From NCBI GenBank assembly GCA_009392005.1, contig VFHL01000001.1:151966-184391 (forward strand): 32,426 nucleotides of DNA, read 5' to 3'. The notes under the pieces are model-generated. The model made no database searches and was not told where the DNA came from. It was given only the letters and a program-made list of their open reading frames with translations. Each line of letters begins with the position of its first letter. The first letter of the stretch is position 1. Shown here in pieces: positions 7,849 through 15,116 of the stretch. Source of the DNA: SAR202 cluster bacterium. GTDB taxonomy: Bacteria > Chloroflexota > Dehalococcoidia > UBA6926 > VFHL01. The position numbers and the translations under genes are program-made.

Positions 7849-9942
7849 ATGGCTAATAGATTAATAGATGAAACGAGTCCATATCTTTTGCAACATGCGC
7901 ATAATCCGGTTGATTGGTATGGCTGGGGTGAAGAAGCATTGCAGGCAGCACAGCGCGATAACAAGCCGTTACTCGTGAGTATTGGATACTCATCATGCCA
8001 TTGGTGTCATGTGATGGAACGCGAGTCGTATGAAGATGATGATATTGCTGCTTTAATGAATCGCTTGTTTGTAAATGTGAAGATTGATCGAGAGGAACGA
8101 CCTGATCTTGATGGCATTTTCATGAACGCAGTGCAAATGTTATCGGGGCAAGGTGGGTGGCCACTGAACGTTTTTCTCACACCAGATGGGAAGCCATTTT
8201 TTGGAGGAACCTATTTCCCCCCAGAAGATCGCCAAGGAATGCCTAGTTGGTCTCGCGTCCTACGCTCAGTATCAGAGGCATACGAGTCTCGCCGCGACGA
8301 GGTAGCATCAGCAGCTGATCAAGTAGTTGAGAAGCTGAATGCAATGTTTGCTAGTTTCACCGGTCCAGAGTCTTCATTGGATGATGCGCCTGAAGCTGCT
8401 TTTAACAAAATTCAACAGGAATTTGATCAAGAATTTGGTGGATTTGGGCTTGCACCGAAGTTTCCACAGCCGATGATTTTAGAATTTTTATTGCGTCGTT
8501 ATTCACACACAAAAGATCAAAATGCTTTGCAGATGGTGGAAAAATCACTGTTAGCGATGGCTCGTGGAGGCATCTATGATCATGTCGGAGGTGGTTTCCA
8601 TAGGTATTCGACAGATTCTCGTTGGCTCGTCCCTCATTTCGAGAAAATGTTATACGACAATGCCCTTCTTGGGCGGGTCTACTTGCATACTTATCAAGTT
8701 ACAAAGACCCCTTTGTACCGGGAGGTAGTTGAGCAGACGCTGGATTATATTTTGCGGGAGATGAGCAGTGCTGACGGTGCATTTTATTCAGCTCAAGATG
8801 CTGACAGTGAAGGTGTTGAGGGGAAATTTTATGTGTGGTCACAGGATGAAATCCGATCTTTGTTAACAGAGCAAGATGCTGCCATTACCGAGCGATTTTT
8901 TGGAGTGTCTTCAGAAGGTAATTTTGAAGGAGAAAATATCCTCTATATTTCGGAAGATCGTGAGGTCGTAGCGACGGATTTCAAGATAACTGTTGAAGAA
9001 TTGTCAGAGAAACTGAGCAATATTAGGACTGTTCTTCGTGAAGCACGTGCGGAAAGAATTGCACCAGAAACTGATGATAAGATCTTGATTGCATGGAATA
9101 GTATGATGGTGCGCACATTTGCGGAGGCAAGTGTGGTCTTGGACCGATCTGATTATCGTCAGGCGGCGATTCAGTGTGCTTCCTTTATGTTGACGAAGAT
9201 GCGAGAAGACGATCGTTTGAAAAGAACATTTCGTGCAGGGCGATCCCATCTGAACGCATATCTAGAAGATTACGCTTTGCTGGCAGATGCATTATTGGCA
9301 GTATATGAGATGACTTTTAGCCCGGAGTGGTTGGAAGAGGCACAGACCATTGCTCGGGTGATGATTGAGTATTTCCTTTCTGTTCCGGACAACCTTTTTT
9401 ATGACACCAGTTACGATCATGAAAAGCTCATTGTCCGCCCTCGAGATGTTTTTGATAATGCGGTTCCTTCCGGTAATGCGGCAGCAGCCGATGTGTTGCT
9501 TAAGATGTCTGATCTGACTGGAGACGAAGAATTGCGGACGATCGCGAGTAAAAACATTCAATCTGTGGGGGAATTGATGTTGCGCTCTCCGCAAGCTGCA
9601 GGACAATGGCTTTGCGCGCTTGAATTTTTGCTTTCAACACCAAAGGAGATTGTGGTCATTGGGATTCAATCAAATGACGAGACCAAGGCATTGATGCATA
9701 CAATTTATGATGATTACAGGCCGACTACTCTTGTCGTTGGTGCAGAGCCTGATGTACTTGCGAATGTAGCCCATTTACCGTTATTTGAAGGAAGAGAAAT
9801 GATTGATGGGCAATCAACTGTATATGTGTGCGAAAACTATACGTGCATGATGCCGGTTACCTCCTCAAATGGTTTAGCTGAACAACTAGCCGGTAATAAT
9901 TCCGAAGGGACCCCCTTTGGTTTTACCAACCCGTTTGCTTAA
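7849..9942 (+). CDS. Thioredoxin-domain protein of the DUF255/YyaL (SPATA20) family
   Basis: A 697-residue protein, normal for this family. The N-terminal part (about 1-165) is the DUF255 thioredoxin-like domain with [21 protein letters not shown], the Cys50-X2-Cys53 motif in SSCHWCHVM, and [14 protein letters not shown]. The rest is an (alpha/alpha) barrel resembling N-acylglucosamine epimerases and glycosidases, with [17 protein letters not shown] and [12 protein letters not shown]. The family is widespread, its reaction unproven. ATG 7849 is chosen because GTGGAG lies just upstream; an in-frame extension to 7807 lacks a ribosome binding site. It converges with the ccdA-like gene, 22 bases between stops, next to the thiol-redox block. 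Confidence 0.93.
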   Translation: MANRLIDETSPYLLQHAHNPVDWYGWGEEALQAAQRDNKPLLVSIGYSSCHWCHVMERESYEDDDIAALMNRLFVNVKIDREERPDLDGIFMNAVQMLSGQGGWPLNVFLTPDGKPFFGGTYFPPEDRQGMPSWSRVLRSVSEAYESRRDEVASAADQVVEKLNAMFASFTGPESSLDDAPEAAFNKIQQEFDQEFGGFGLAPKFPQPMILEFLLRRYSHTKDQNALQMVEKSLLAMARGGIYDHVGGGFHRYSTDSRWLVPHFEKMLYDNALLGRVYLHTYQVTKTPLYREVVEQTLDYILREMSSADGAFYSAQDADSEGVEGKFYVWSQDEIRSLLTEQDAAITERFFGVSSEGNFEGENILYISEDREVVATDFKITVEELSEKLSNIRTVLREARAERIAPETDDKILIAWNSMMVRTFAEASVVLDRSDYRQAAIQCASFMLTKMREDDRLKRTFRAGRSHLNAYLEDYALLADALLAVYEMTFSPEWLEEAQTIARVMIEYFLSVPDNLFYDTSYDHEKLIVRPRDVFDNAVPSGNAAAADVLLKMSDLTGDEELRTIASKNIQSVGELMLRSPQAAGQWLCALEFLLSTPKEIVVIGIQSNDETKALMHTIYDDYRPTTLVVGAEPDVLANVAHLPLFEGREMIDGQSTVYVCENYTCMMPVTSSNGLAEQLAGNNSEGTPFGFTNPFA

Positions 9943-9964
9943 TATTTAGGGCTGATTAAAATGC

Positions 9965-10852
9965 TCATCGTGGAAATATAGAAAACATACCGCTTGTCAG
10001 CCAAAAATAAGTGATGAATGCGCCTGAAGTAGTTAACAAAAGGGCAGCTGCACGATTAATGTATGGTAAACCCTGTTGTAATCCACTTCGAATTGCCCGT
10101 TTTACAAATGCCATGCTAAGGGTGAGAGCTATGATCACACTACCCATCCCCATTGCGTAAATCACGATTTGGACGAGTGACGTGATCAGCGTTTCACCTG
10201 CAATGGAGTTGCCGATAACAGCAAGAAAAATTGGGAGAGTACACGAGAGTGAGCTTAATCCATAGCTGATTCCAAAAATGAAGTAACCGCGGACACTGAC
10301 TTTTTGAGCATTCCCAAGACGCATTGCGATCCGTTCAGGAATGGACGTGTAAAACGATTGATTCGTGATAAGCCACGCTCCCACAATGATGAAAAGAATT
10401 CCCATGAGCAAGCCAATCCATGGGAACAGGTTTGCCAGAGATCTGAGTCCAATGCTTATGAGGAATCCAACGATTACGAACAAGGTAGAAAAACCTACAG
10501 TGACTGTTGAACCTATGATAAGGGCATCTCTGAATATCCCGCTTTTGGAGGATTCTTGCCGTGTCTCATTCTGCCCCAAATAAAGTCCAAGATAAGCGGG
10601 CAACATAGCAAATCCGCAAGGGTTCACTGCAGCTACCATTCCAGCACCAAAGGCAAATCCAACAGGGAAAAAAGTCGTAAGGTAGGTTAAGAAATTAGCT
10701 GAAGAAGCAGATAAGGCCTCTACTCGCCCCACGACGCCACCAATGTGGTTCGCCGTCAACAACGCTCCAATGAAAGTTACACCAAGAACTAGCAAGCCGA
10801 ATGCAGTTGGGAATATGATCCTTTTATATTGTTTTTGTGTTTCTTCAGTCAT
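9965..10852 (-). CDS. ccdA: CcdA/DsbD-type transmembrane thiol-electron transporter
   Basis: A 295-residue membrane protein with one extra N-terminal helix followed by the six-helix CcdA core. The two redox cysteines are visible: Cys79 in NPCGFAMLPAYLGLYLG and Cys204 in SSLSCTLPIFLAVIG, each near the start of a core helix, as in CcdA and the DsbD beta domain. It carries electrons from cytosolic thioredoxin across the membrane to extracytoplasmic thiol proteins, for example those of cytochrome c maturation. In this window the TlpA-like protein (31316-31900) and the lipoprotein at 22418-23416 are possible receivers. It lies last in the minus-strand sulfur block after the rhodanese. Confidence 0.9.
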   Translation of the reverse strand: MTEETQKQYKRIIFPTAFGLLVLGVTFIGALLTANHIGGVVGRVEALSASSANFLTYLTTFFPVGFAFGAGMVAAVNPCGFAMLPAYLGLYLGQNETRQESSKSGIFRDALIIGSTVTVGFSTLFVIVGFLISIGLRSLANLFPWIGLLMGILFIIVGAWLITNQSFYTSIPERIAMRLGNAQKVSVRGYFIFGISYGLSSLSCTLPIFLAVIGNSIAGETLITSLVQIVIYAMGMGSVIIALTLSMAFVKRAIRSGLQQGLPYINRAAALLLTTSGAFITYFWLTSGMFSIFPR

Positions 10853-10864
10853 TCGATTAGCAGC

Positions 10865-11125
10865 TTATTCTTGCTCGATACGTAAGGATTTATAAAATTC
10901 GATACTGGTGCTTTGTTGGTAAGAATCAAGTTTCATAAAAGCTTCTTTGGATGGGTTTGCTTCTCCAACATGTAACGTGACTCCTCCTCTTAGCAAGGTT
11001 GCTAGGCCATGTTGCATGTATTAAGTTACCTTTGGACTTGCCCGAGAATTGCGCTACAACACCCATGTTATGGCGTCGAGTAACGTACTTTGGCCACACC
11101 CCATATTTTTCTTCAACCCGTTCAT
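10865..11125 (-). pseudogene. Probable remnant of an SbcC/Rad50-type ATPase N-terminus
   Basis: No intact gene fills the 290 bases between rhodanese and ccdA. On the minus strand, 11057-11101 reads GCGQSTLLDAITWVL and then a stop. This closely resembles the SbcC/Rad50 Walker A region (GNGKSTLLDAITWAL), but with the essential Lys changed to Gln. In a shifted frame, 11016-11048 reads FSGKSKGNLIH, which resembles what follows in SbcC (LFGKSRG..LIH). A third frame is open from ATG 11017 to the stop at 10865 (50 codons, LLRGGVTLHVGEANPSKEAF). The pattern suggests a short, frameshifted, decayed fragment. Homology is judged by eye, and the 50-codon ORF could still be an independent small gene. Confidence 0.42.
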
Positions 11126-11142
11126 CGCTATTCTAGGTTAAT

Positions 11143-11781
11143 TCATTCCGTGTAGAACTCAAGGTCAAATGATCCTTGCCGGTACCCTGCGGTGCCTTCA
11201 GGGACATTAGTGACATGCAGAAGTCCATTAATTTTTAACAAGCTCGCTGCAGTTGCGCTTCGAATCCCTGCTTCACAAATGACAGCTAGGGGGGTGTTAT
11301 TTGGCAACTCTTTCCACCGCGTCGACAGTTCTCCAAGAGAAATTAAAGTTGCACCCGGAACATGACCCGTTTCCCATTCAATCGATTCGCGGACATCTAG
11401 GACGACTAGTTTAGAATCCTTGTTGATTTCTCGATGGAGATCTTTCACATTTATTTCATCCAACGTGCTTACCGGGAGTTCATCTTGCTCCCAGCCACTG
11501 AAACCGTTGTTTATTGTACCCGCCACGCTGATGGCCACATTGTTCAACTGCTGATGTGCACTTAATGCTTCATTCCTGGAGTTGCTTACAAGGATTAATG
11601 TGCTGTTTATTTTAGTGATTACTCTATTGATCATTGCCGGGATGTTTTTTTCAGCGAAGGGGATGTTTAAAGCTCCCAAAGGGTGTCCGCTGGCGAATTC
11701 ACCGGGAGAGCGGAAATCCACTATGAGTGCATCCTCTGCTTGCTGTAGCTTGTAAGCTTCTTTGCCTGTAATCGTTTTCAT
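11143..11781 (-). CDS. Tandem rhodanese-domain protein
   Basis: A 212-residue protein of two rhodanese domains. The first (about 1-105) has VDFRSPGEFASGHPLGALNIP but reads LVSNSRNEA where the active loop should be, with Ser66 in place of the persulfide cysteine. The second (about 110-212) has LDVRESIEWETGHVPGA and an intact loop CEAGIRS with Cys169. This gives one catalytic and one structural domain, as in many two-domain sulfurtransferases. It would move sulfane sulfur in the cytosol; the neighbouring TusA is a natural acceptor. Its ATG overlaps the TGA of a broken upstream ORF (TGATG), suggesting it was once translationally coupled to that gene. Confidence 0.9.
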   Translation of the reverse strand: MKTITGKEAYKLQQAEDALIVDFRSPGEFASGHPLGALNIPFAEKNIPAMINRVITKINSTLILVSNSRNEALSAHQQLNNVAISVAGTINNGFSGWEQDELPVSTLDEINVKDLHREINKDSKLVVLDVRESIEWETGHVPGATLISLGELSTRWKELPNNTPLAVICEAGIRSATAASLLKINGLLHVTNVPEGTAGYRQGSFDLEFYTE

Positions 11782-12041
11782 CAGTGTTGTTTGATTAACT
11801 TGAGGAGTACGTACAAACCGTCAGGAACACCTTTAGGGCTTAAAACTAAATCTTTGACATTAGCGGGCATCTCAGTGATTGGCAAAGATGCGTTGCTAGC
11901 ACATAAAGCGGGTTTGCCCCCCCCCTGTTTTTGGTGTCATTGTTGGATCCGCTGCTGAACAGCTTGATCCTACAAAAGCGTTATTAGTGTGACACTGGCA
12001 ATAAATATGTTTCTATAAGGGCTGAGGTGTTTCGTTTTCAA
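11781..12041 (-). pseudogene. Small secreted or lipoprotein-type gene broken at two homopolymers
   Basis: Between tusA and the rhodanese the minus strand encodes one coherent peptide only if two single-base slips are allowed. From TTG 12041 a basic stretch is followed by a hydrophobic segment (YRNIFIASVTLITL). One extra T in a T4 run then gives VGSSCSAADPTMTPKT. Dropping one G from a nine-G run (11917-11925 as C on the plus strand) gives PALCASNASLPITEM and the end GVPDGLYVLLKLIKQH. The rebuilt product is about 86 residues, with a signal-like N-terminus and a Cys that could be lipidated, although the lipobox is poor. Its stop overlaps the rhodanese ATG. It could be a pseudogene, a slippage-controlled gene or sequence error. 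Confidence 0.45.
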
Positions 12042-12068
12042 GATCCTTATCTCGGTTGGCGCCTTCTT

Positions 12069-12290
12069 TTACTGGGGAGGTGTTAAGGTGATTTGCCACT
12101 CTGGCGAACCAGTTTCTTCAATTGCGACATCCCATTTTAATTTTGTCGCCTGCAGAGGTATCGTCTCGAGGCAGGGAGAGTGGTCAGTAATGACTTCAAC
12201 TAACTCACCTTTGCCTTCAAGCTTTTTCATGGCTTCCACGGCTTTCATCATCGGGTAGGGACAAATTTCACCACGCACGTCTAACTGCAT
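12069..12290 (-). CDS. tusA: TusA/SirA family sulfur carrier protein
   Basis: A 73-residue protein of the TusA family, full length. It opens with LDVRGEICPYPMMKAVEAM, containing the CPxP motif whose Cys10 carries the persulfide, and continues with the alpha/beta sandwich (VEVITDHSPCLETIPLQATK). TusA proteins relay sulfane sulfur from cysteine desulfurases or rhodaneses to tRNA thiolation, cofactor synthesis or sulfur oxidation. GGAAGG lies 8 bases before the ATG. It sits upstream of the tandem rhodanese on the same strand, which supports a shared sulfur-transfer role. A second, divergent TusA-like domain is fused to the protein at 27288-29369. Confidence 0.9.
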   Translation of the reverse strand: MQLDVRGEICPYPMMKAVEAMKKLEGKGELVEVITDHSPCLETIPLQATKLKWDVAIEETGSPEWQITLTPPQ

Positions 12291-12356
12291 CGTTGATTCC
12301 TTCCCAACGCCTCTAATTCCGATTTCGATCTGATGGATCTATTACCGTGTCTAGTG

Positions 12357-12503
12357 CTATTTTGATTTGCCGATGCGGAACACCTTTGTTCCACAGTTGG
12401 GGCACGTCCCTTGCGTAGCTGGCCGCCCATTTTTCAAGGTGACCTCAGTTGCATTCGCAATTTCCACCTTTTTCCGCTCCTTCAAGCAGTAACCTTGTGT
12501 CAT
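12357..12503 (-). CDS. DUF5679 zinc-ribbon peptide, copy A
   Basis: A 48-residue protein too short for most gene callers. It starts MTQGYCLKERKK, continues VTLKNGRPATQGTCPNCGTK and ends VFRIGKSK, matching the small DUF5679 family common in Chloroflexota and archaea. The C-terminal Cys-X2-Cys (CPNC) is intact; in the N-terminal knuckle (usually YCxxC) only Cys6 is present and the second cysteine is Glu9. GAGGAGG lies 8-9 bases before the ATG. The protein is identical to copy B 206 bases upstream. Function unknown; DNA/RNA or ribosome association is possible but unproven. Confidence 0.8.
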   Translation of the reverse strand: MTQGYCLKERKKVEIANATEVTLKNGRPATQGTCPNCGTKVFRIGKSK

Positions 12504-12562
12504 CGTGCGATTCCTCCTCTTTAATTTAAATTACGCGATTTTCTTTATTTCCTGTACACCGG

Positions 12563-12709
12563 CTATTTTGATTTGCCGATGCGGAACACCTTTGTTCCAC
12601 AGTTGGGGCATGTCCCTTGCGTAGCTGGCCGCCCATTTTTCAAGGTGACCTCAGTTGCATTCGCAATTTCGACCTTTTTTCTCTCCTTCAAGCAATAACC
12701 TTGCGTCAT
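12563..12709 (-). CDS. DUF5679 zinc-ribbon peptide, copy B
   Basis: Same 48-residue product as copy A, from ATG 12709, with AGGAGG placed 8 bases upstream deciding this start over an in-frame ATG at 12775. The two coding sequences differ at six positions, and all six changes are synonymous. The 59-base segment between the copies (12504-12562) shares only the ribosome binding site region. An intrinsic terminator lies 45 bases before the start, so transcription must begin in or just after that terminator or depend on read-through from midA. Confidence 0.8.
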   Translation of the reverse strand: MTQGYCLKERKKVEIANATEVTLKNGRPATQGTCPNCGTKVFRIGKSK

Positions 12710-12753
12710 CTTGTGATTCCTCCTGTTGTGTTTTTGCTCAATCAATATGCTCC

Positions 12754-12782
12754 AAAAAAAAACTCCAATTTTCACATTGGAG
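12754..12782 (-). terminator. Rho-independent terminator after midA
   Basis: On the minus strand CTCCAAT, a six-base loop and ATTGGAG form a perfect 7-bp stem followed at once by nine T. It lies 214 bases past the midA stop and 45 bases before DUF5679 copy B, so it should end the korA-korB-midA transcript. The stem is only moderately GC-rich, but the T run is excellent. The remaining sequence from 12783 to 12995 shows no gene; it holds a self-complementary GAAGCGCGCGCTTC at 12831-12844 of unknown role. Confidence 0.7.
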
Positions 12783-12995
12783 CGGTTAGCTACGCGGTTA
12801 ATTTATCTGTATTGATGATCAGTGGTTTTAGAAGCGCGCGCTTCCCTCTCCCTTTTTTTGGGGAGTACAACAAACGCAGTCGGTTACTAAAATCGTATCT
12901 GTCATAGCGAGGAGAACTGTAGCATAGTTTTGTATCTGTGACAATATTAGATACTATCTGCCGGCATGAGAATTCTATGCATTTTACGGTTGTCG

Positions 12996-14225
12996 TTAAA
13001 GAAATTGATTTATATCCAATTGATTTCCATCTAAATGCGGGTATCTGCCTTTCATTAAGGGCATATGTTTTCCAGTTAGGAGTGGGAGGGGCAAAGAGCG
13101 ATCCTGTGATCTTGCGCGACTAATCACTAAGTCATCAATATCTGTGGTAGGGATGTTTTTGCTTTGAAGCAGTACACCGAAACGACCAAATCCTTCAATA
13201 CGCGTCAGTTCAAGTAGTGACATTCGGTTAGCGAAATATAAATCGTGTTCCAAGTTTTCCCCTCGTAATTCATCGAGGAAGGTTTGAATGCCAAGTTTCT
13301 TGAGATATTGTTGTTGTGTAATTAGTCCAATAGTCTCCATGCCTCCTTGTTCACCTGCTTTTTCAATGGACGTGAAATTGATATGAGCGGTTAAATCTTG
13401 ACGCCCTACGCGGATATAGTAATTATTACTTGCAGTGTGTTTGAAATAGGATAAAAGGGTGCCTTGTCTCATGCGTTCGGTATATAGATTTTCTGCAGGA
13501 AACCCATAATCGATTGTTATGCCGAATCCGGTGCGAATCGCATGAGCGATATTTTGCATGAAAGCAGGGCCTTCTAGTTCTACTTCAGCTTGGCATCGTT
13601 CGGGCAATTCAATATCGAGGCTGGAGAAATAATTTTCAAGCTGTGGAGTGGATGGTTCATCAAGGAGTTCGATGAAGTCATCGTCGTTATTGAGAGTGAC
13701 ATAAATTTCTAAAAGCTCTCCACCTTGTTTAATCACTCGATGTCTTGGGAATGCGTCAAATAATTCGTTCGACAAAAAAACCCCATTATTGATCGGTTCA
13801 ATGACTCGAGATTTATCCCAATCAATATTCAAGTCTCCTCGTGTATTCAGCTGGGCACGGCCAGTCCGCTGTTGCTCTACAATGTCGTATGACACCCTTG
13901 AGAACAGGATGGGATTCATCTTTTCTAGGTAGCCTAGGATATCTTGTGCAAGGAAGCCTTTGTGCCCACCTCCCTCGATGATCGCGAAGGAATCGGGCTG
14001 GCCAAGTAGATTCCACATCGTTTCAAACTGAAGAGCTAATAGCGCTCCAAATGCCGGATGTGTTGTTGGAGCAGTATAGAAGTCACCTTCAACGCCGATT
14101 CGGATTCGGTCACTACTATAGTATCCATTTTCGGGATTGTAGAGAGCCAGACGCATAAATTCGGCGAACGGGATTGGACCCGCTCGCCGAATTTTTGTTT
14201 TTATTTCTTCTTCTAAGGTTGCCAC
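12996..14225 (-). CDS. MidA/NDUFAF7-family SAM-dependent methyltransferase
   Basis: A 409-residue protein beginning at GTG 14225. The N-terminal phrases GPIPFAEFMRLALYNPENGYY and GDFYTAPTTHPAFGALLALQ are diagnostic of the MidA/NDUFAF7 family, and FGITIDYGFPA and GRQDLTAHINFTSI occur later. The mitochondrial member dimethylates an arginine of the complex I subunit NDUFS2 (NuoD). The SAM-binding motif here is IIEGGGHKG (residues 82-90), whereas the family usually reads VELGPGRGT, so Pro and Arg are replaced but the glycine-rich turn is kept. It follows korB by 27 bases and is almost certainly in the same operon. Bacterial function in complex I assembly is inferred from the family. Confidence 0.85.
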   Translation of the reverse strand: MATLEEEIKTKIRRAGPIPFAEFMRLALYNPENGYYSSDRIRIGVEGDFYTAPTTHPAFGALLALQFETMWNLLGQPDSFAIIEGGGHKGFLAQDILGYLEKMNPILFSRVSYDIVEQQRTGRAQLNTRGDLNIDWDKSRVIEPINNGVFLSNELFDAFPRHRVIKQGGELLEIYVTLNNDDDFIELLDEPSTPQLENYFSSLDIELPERCQAEVELEGPAFMQNIAHAIRTGFGITIDYGFPAENLYTERMRQGTLLSYFKHTASNNYYIRVGRQDLTAHINFTSIEKAGEQGGMETIGLITQQQYLKKLGIQTFLDELRGENLEHDLYFANRMSLLELTRIEGFGRFGVLLQSKNIPTTDIDDLVISRARSQDRSLPLPLLTGKHMPLMKGRYPHLDGNQLDINQFL

Positions 14226-14252
14226 TCTATTTTGGCGATCGGCAATGCCTTA

Positions 14253-15116
14253 CTAGATTGCGAGACTTTTGATCAACTGTTCTGCATTGGTCCCTTTTAC
14301 ATTGGCTGTGACCTGCTCGAATCGTTCATCAAGCGCTACTGCTTTGGCCGCTTTATATACCACTCCAAGCGGAACCGGTTTCTGCACAAGATCAAATGCT
14401 GCTTCTAGGTTTTCAGGATCATGACTGTCGTCAATTGCATATGTTTGAGGTTCGATCCCTTTTTTCGCGTTGCCTTTGAGTACATCAAACGTGTCGTTAT
14501 AAGTGGTACACGGCGATTGAACATGTACTATGGAAAAACCTTTGTAATCCATGCCCTCCTGGATCAACTGTGCAAGACCACGTACATCGCTTGAAAAAGC
14601 GGATGCGACAAAAGAAACTCCCATGCTTAAGTACAAATGTAGTGGGTTGAGAGCTGCCTCAATCTTGCCATACGGTGTGGAAGATGTAATCTCACCATAC
14701 TCGGTGGTTGGCGAACTCTGTCCCTTCGTTAAACCGTAAACCCCGTTATCCATTATGACGCATGTCACGTTCAAATTCCGTTGTGCTTGGGGAGCAATGT
14801 GCTCACCGCCGATACTGAGGAAATCCCCATCACCAGCGACAACCAATACATTGAGGTCTGGGTTAGCACTTTTTATGCCGAGTGATATCGGCAATGTTCG
14901 CCCATGAATACCATGGATACCGAATGGCTGTGGACCGTCCAACAGGTGCACCAAGTTCCCGGAGCATCCTATGCCGGCGACTATAACGTTGTTCTCTACG
15001 GGTAATTCTGTCTCAATAGTCCTTTGTTTTATTGCCATTTCGATGGACCTTTTGACTCCGAAGTCACCGCAACCGGGACACCACTTGAAATCGTACTCAG
15101 GATTTTTTTTACTCAC
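14253..15116 (-). CDS. korB: 2-oxoacid:ferredoxin oxidoreductase, beta subunit (KorB-like)
   Basis: A 287-residue thiamine-diphosphate subunit. The TPP site is GDGDFLSIGGEH (95-106) plus MDNGVYGLTKGQ. Cys13 and Cys16 (WCPGCG), Cys51 (GIGCSGN) and Cys203 (SPCTTYND) are the four ligands expected for the [4Fe-4S] cluster of this family. Together with KorA it should oxidise 2-oxoglutarate, or a related 2-oxoacid, to the CoA thioester while reducing ferredoxin in the cytosol. It starts with GTG, and its GTGA overlaps the korA stop by four bases, which indicates translational coupling. No separate ferredoxin-like delta subunit gene is present. The exact 2-oxoacid is inferred from the KorA subtype. 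Confidence 0.93.
   Translation of the reverse strand: MSKKNPEYDFKWCPGCGDFGVKRSIEMAIKQRTIETELPVENNVIVAGIGCSGNLVHLLDGPQPFGIHGIHGRTLPISLGIKSANPDLNVLVVAGDGDFLSIGGEHIAPQAQRNLNVTCVIMDNGVYGLTKGQSSPTTEYGEITSSTPYGKIEAALNPLHLYLSMGVSFVASAFSSDVRGLAQLIQEGMDYKGFSIVHVQSPCTTYNDTFDVLKGNAKKGIEPQTYAIDDSHDPENLEAAFDLVQKPVPLGVVYKAAKAVALDERFEQVTANVKGTNAEQLIKSLAI

Larger units (their letters stand above)
12357..12724 (-). repeat. Tandem gene duplication (two copies, 206-base period)
   Basis: Bases 12357-12518 repeat at 12563-12724, covering each whole DUF5679 gene and its ribosome binding site. The coding parts are 141 of 147 bases identical. The similarity fades outside that unit, so this is a duplicated gene and not an insertion element; no terminal repeats or target duplications were seen. 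Confidence 0.85.

Noticed and set aside
12831-12844. Perfect 14-base palindrome GAAGCGCGCGCTTC
   Set aside because: It has no loop, no T run directly after it and no adjacent gene end or start, so neither terminator nor operator can be supported.
12617-12907. 96-codon plus-strand ORF across DUF5679 copy B and the terminator
   Set aside because: It is antisense to an intact conserved gene and runs through the terminator; no coding character or ribosome binding site.
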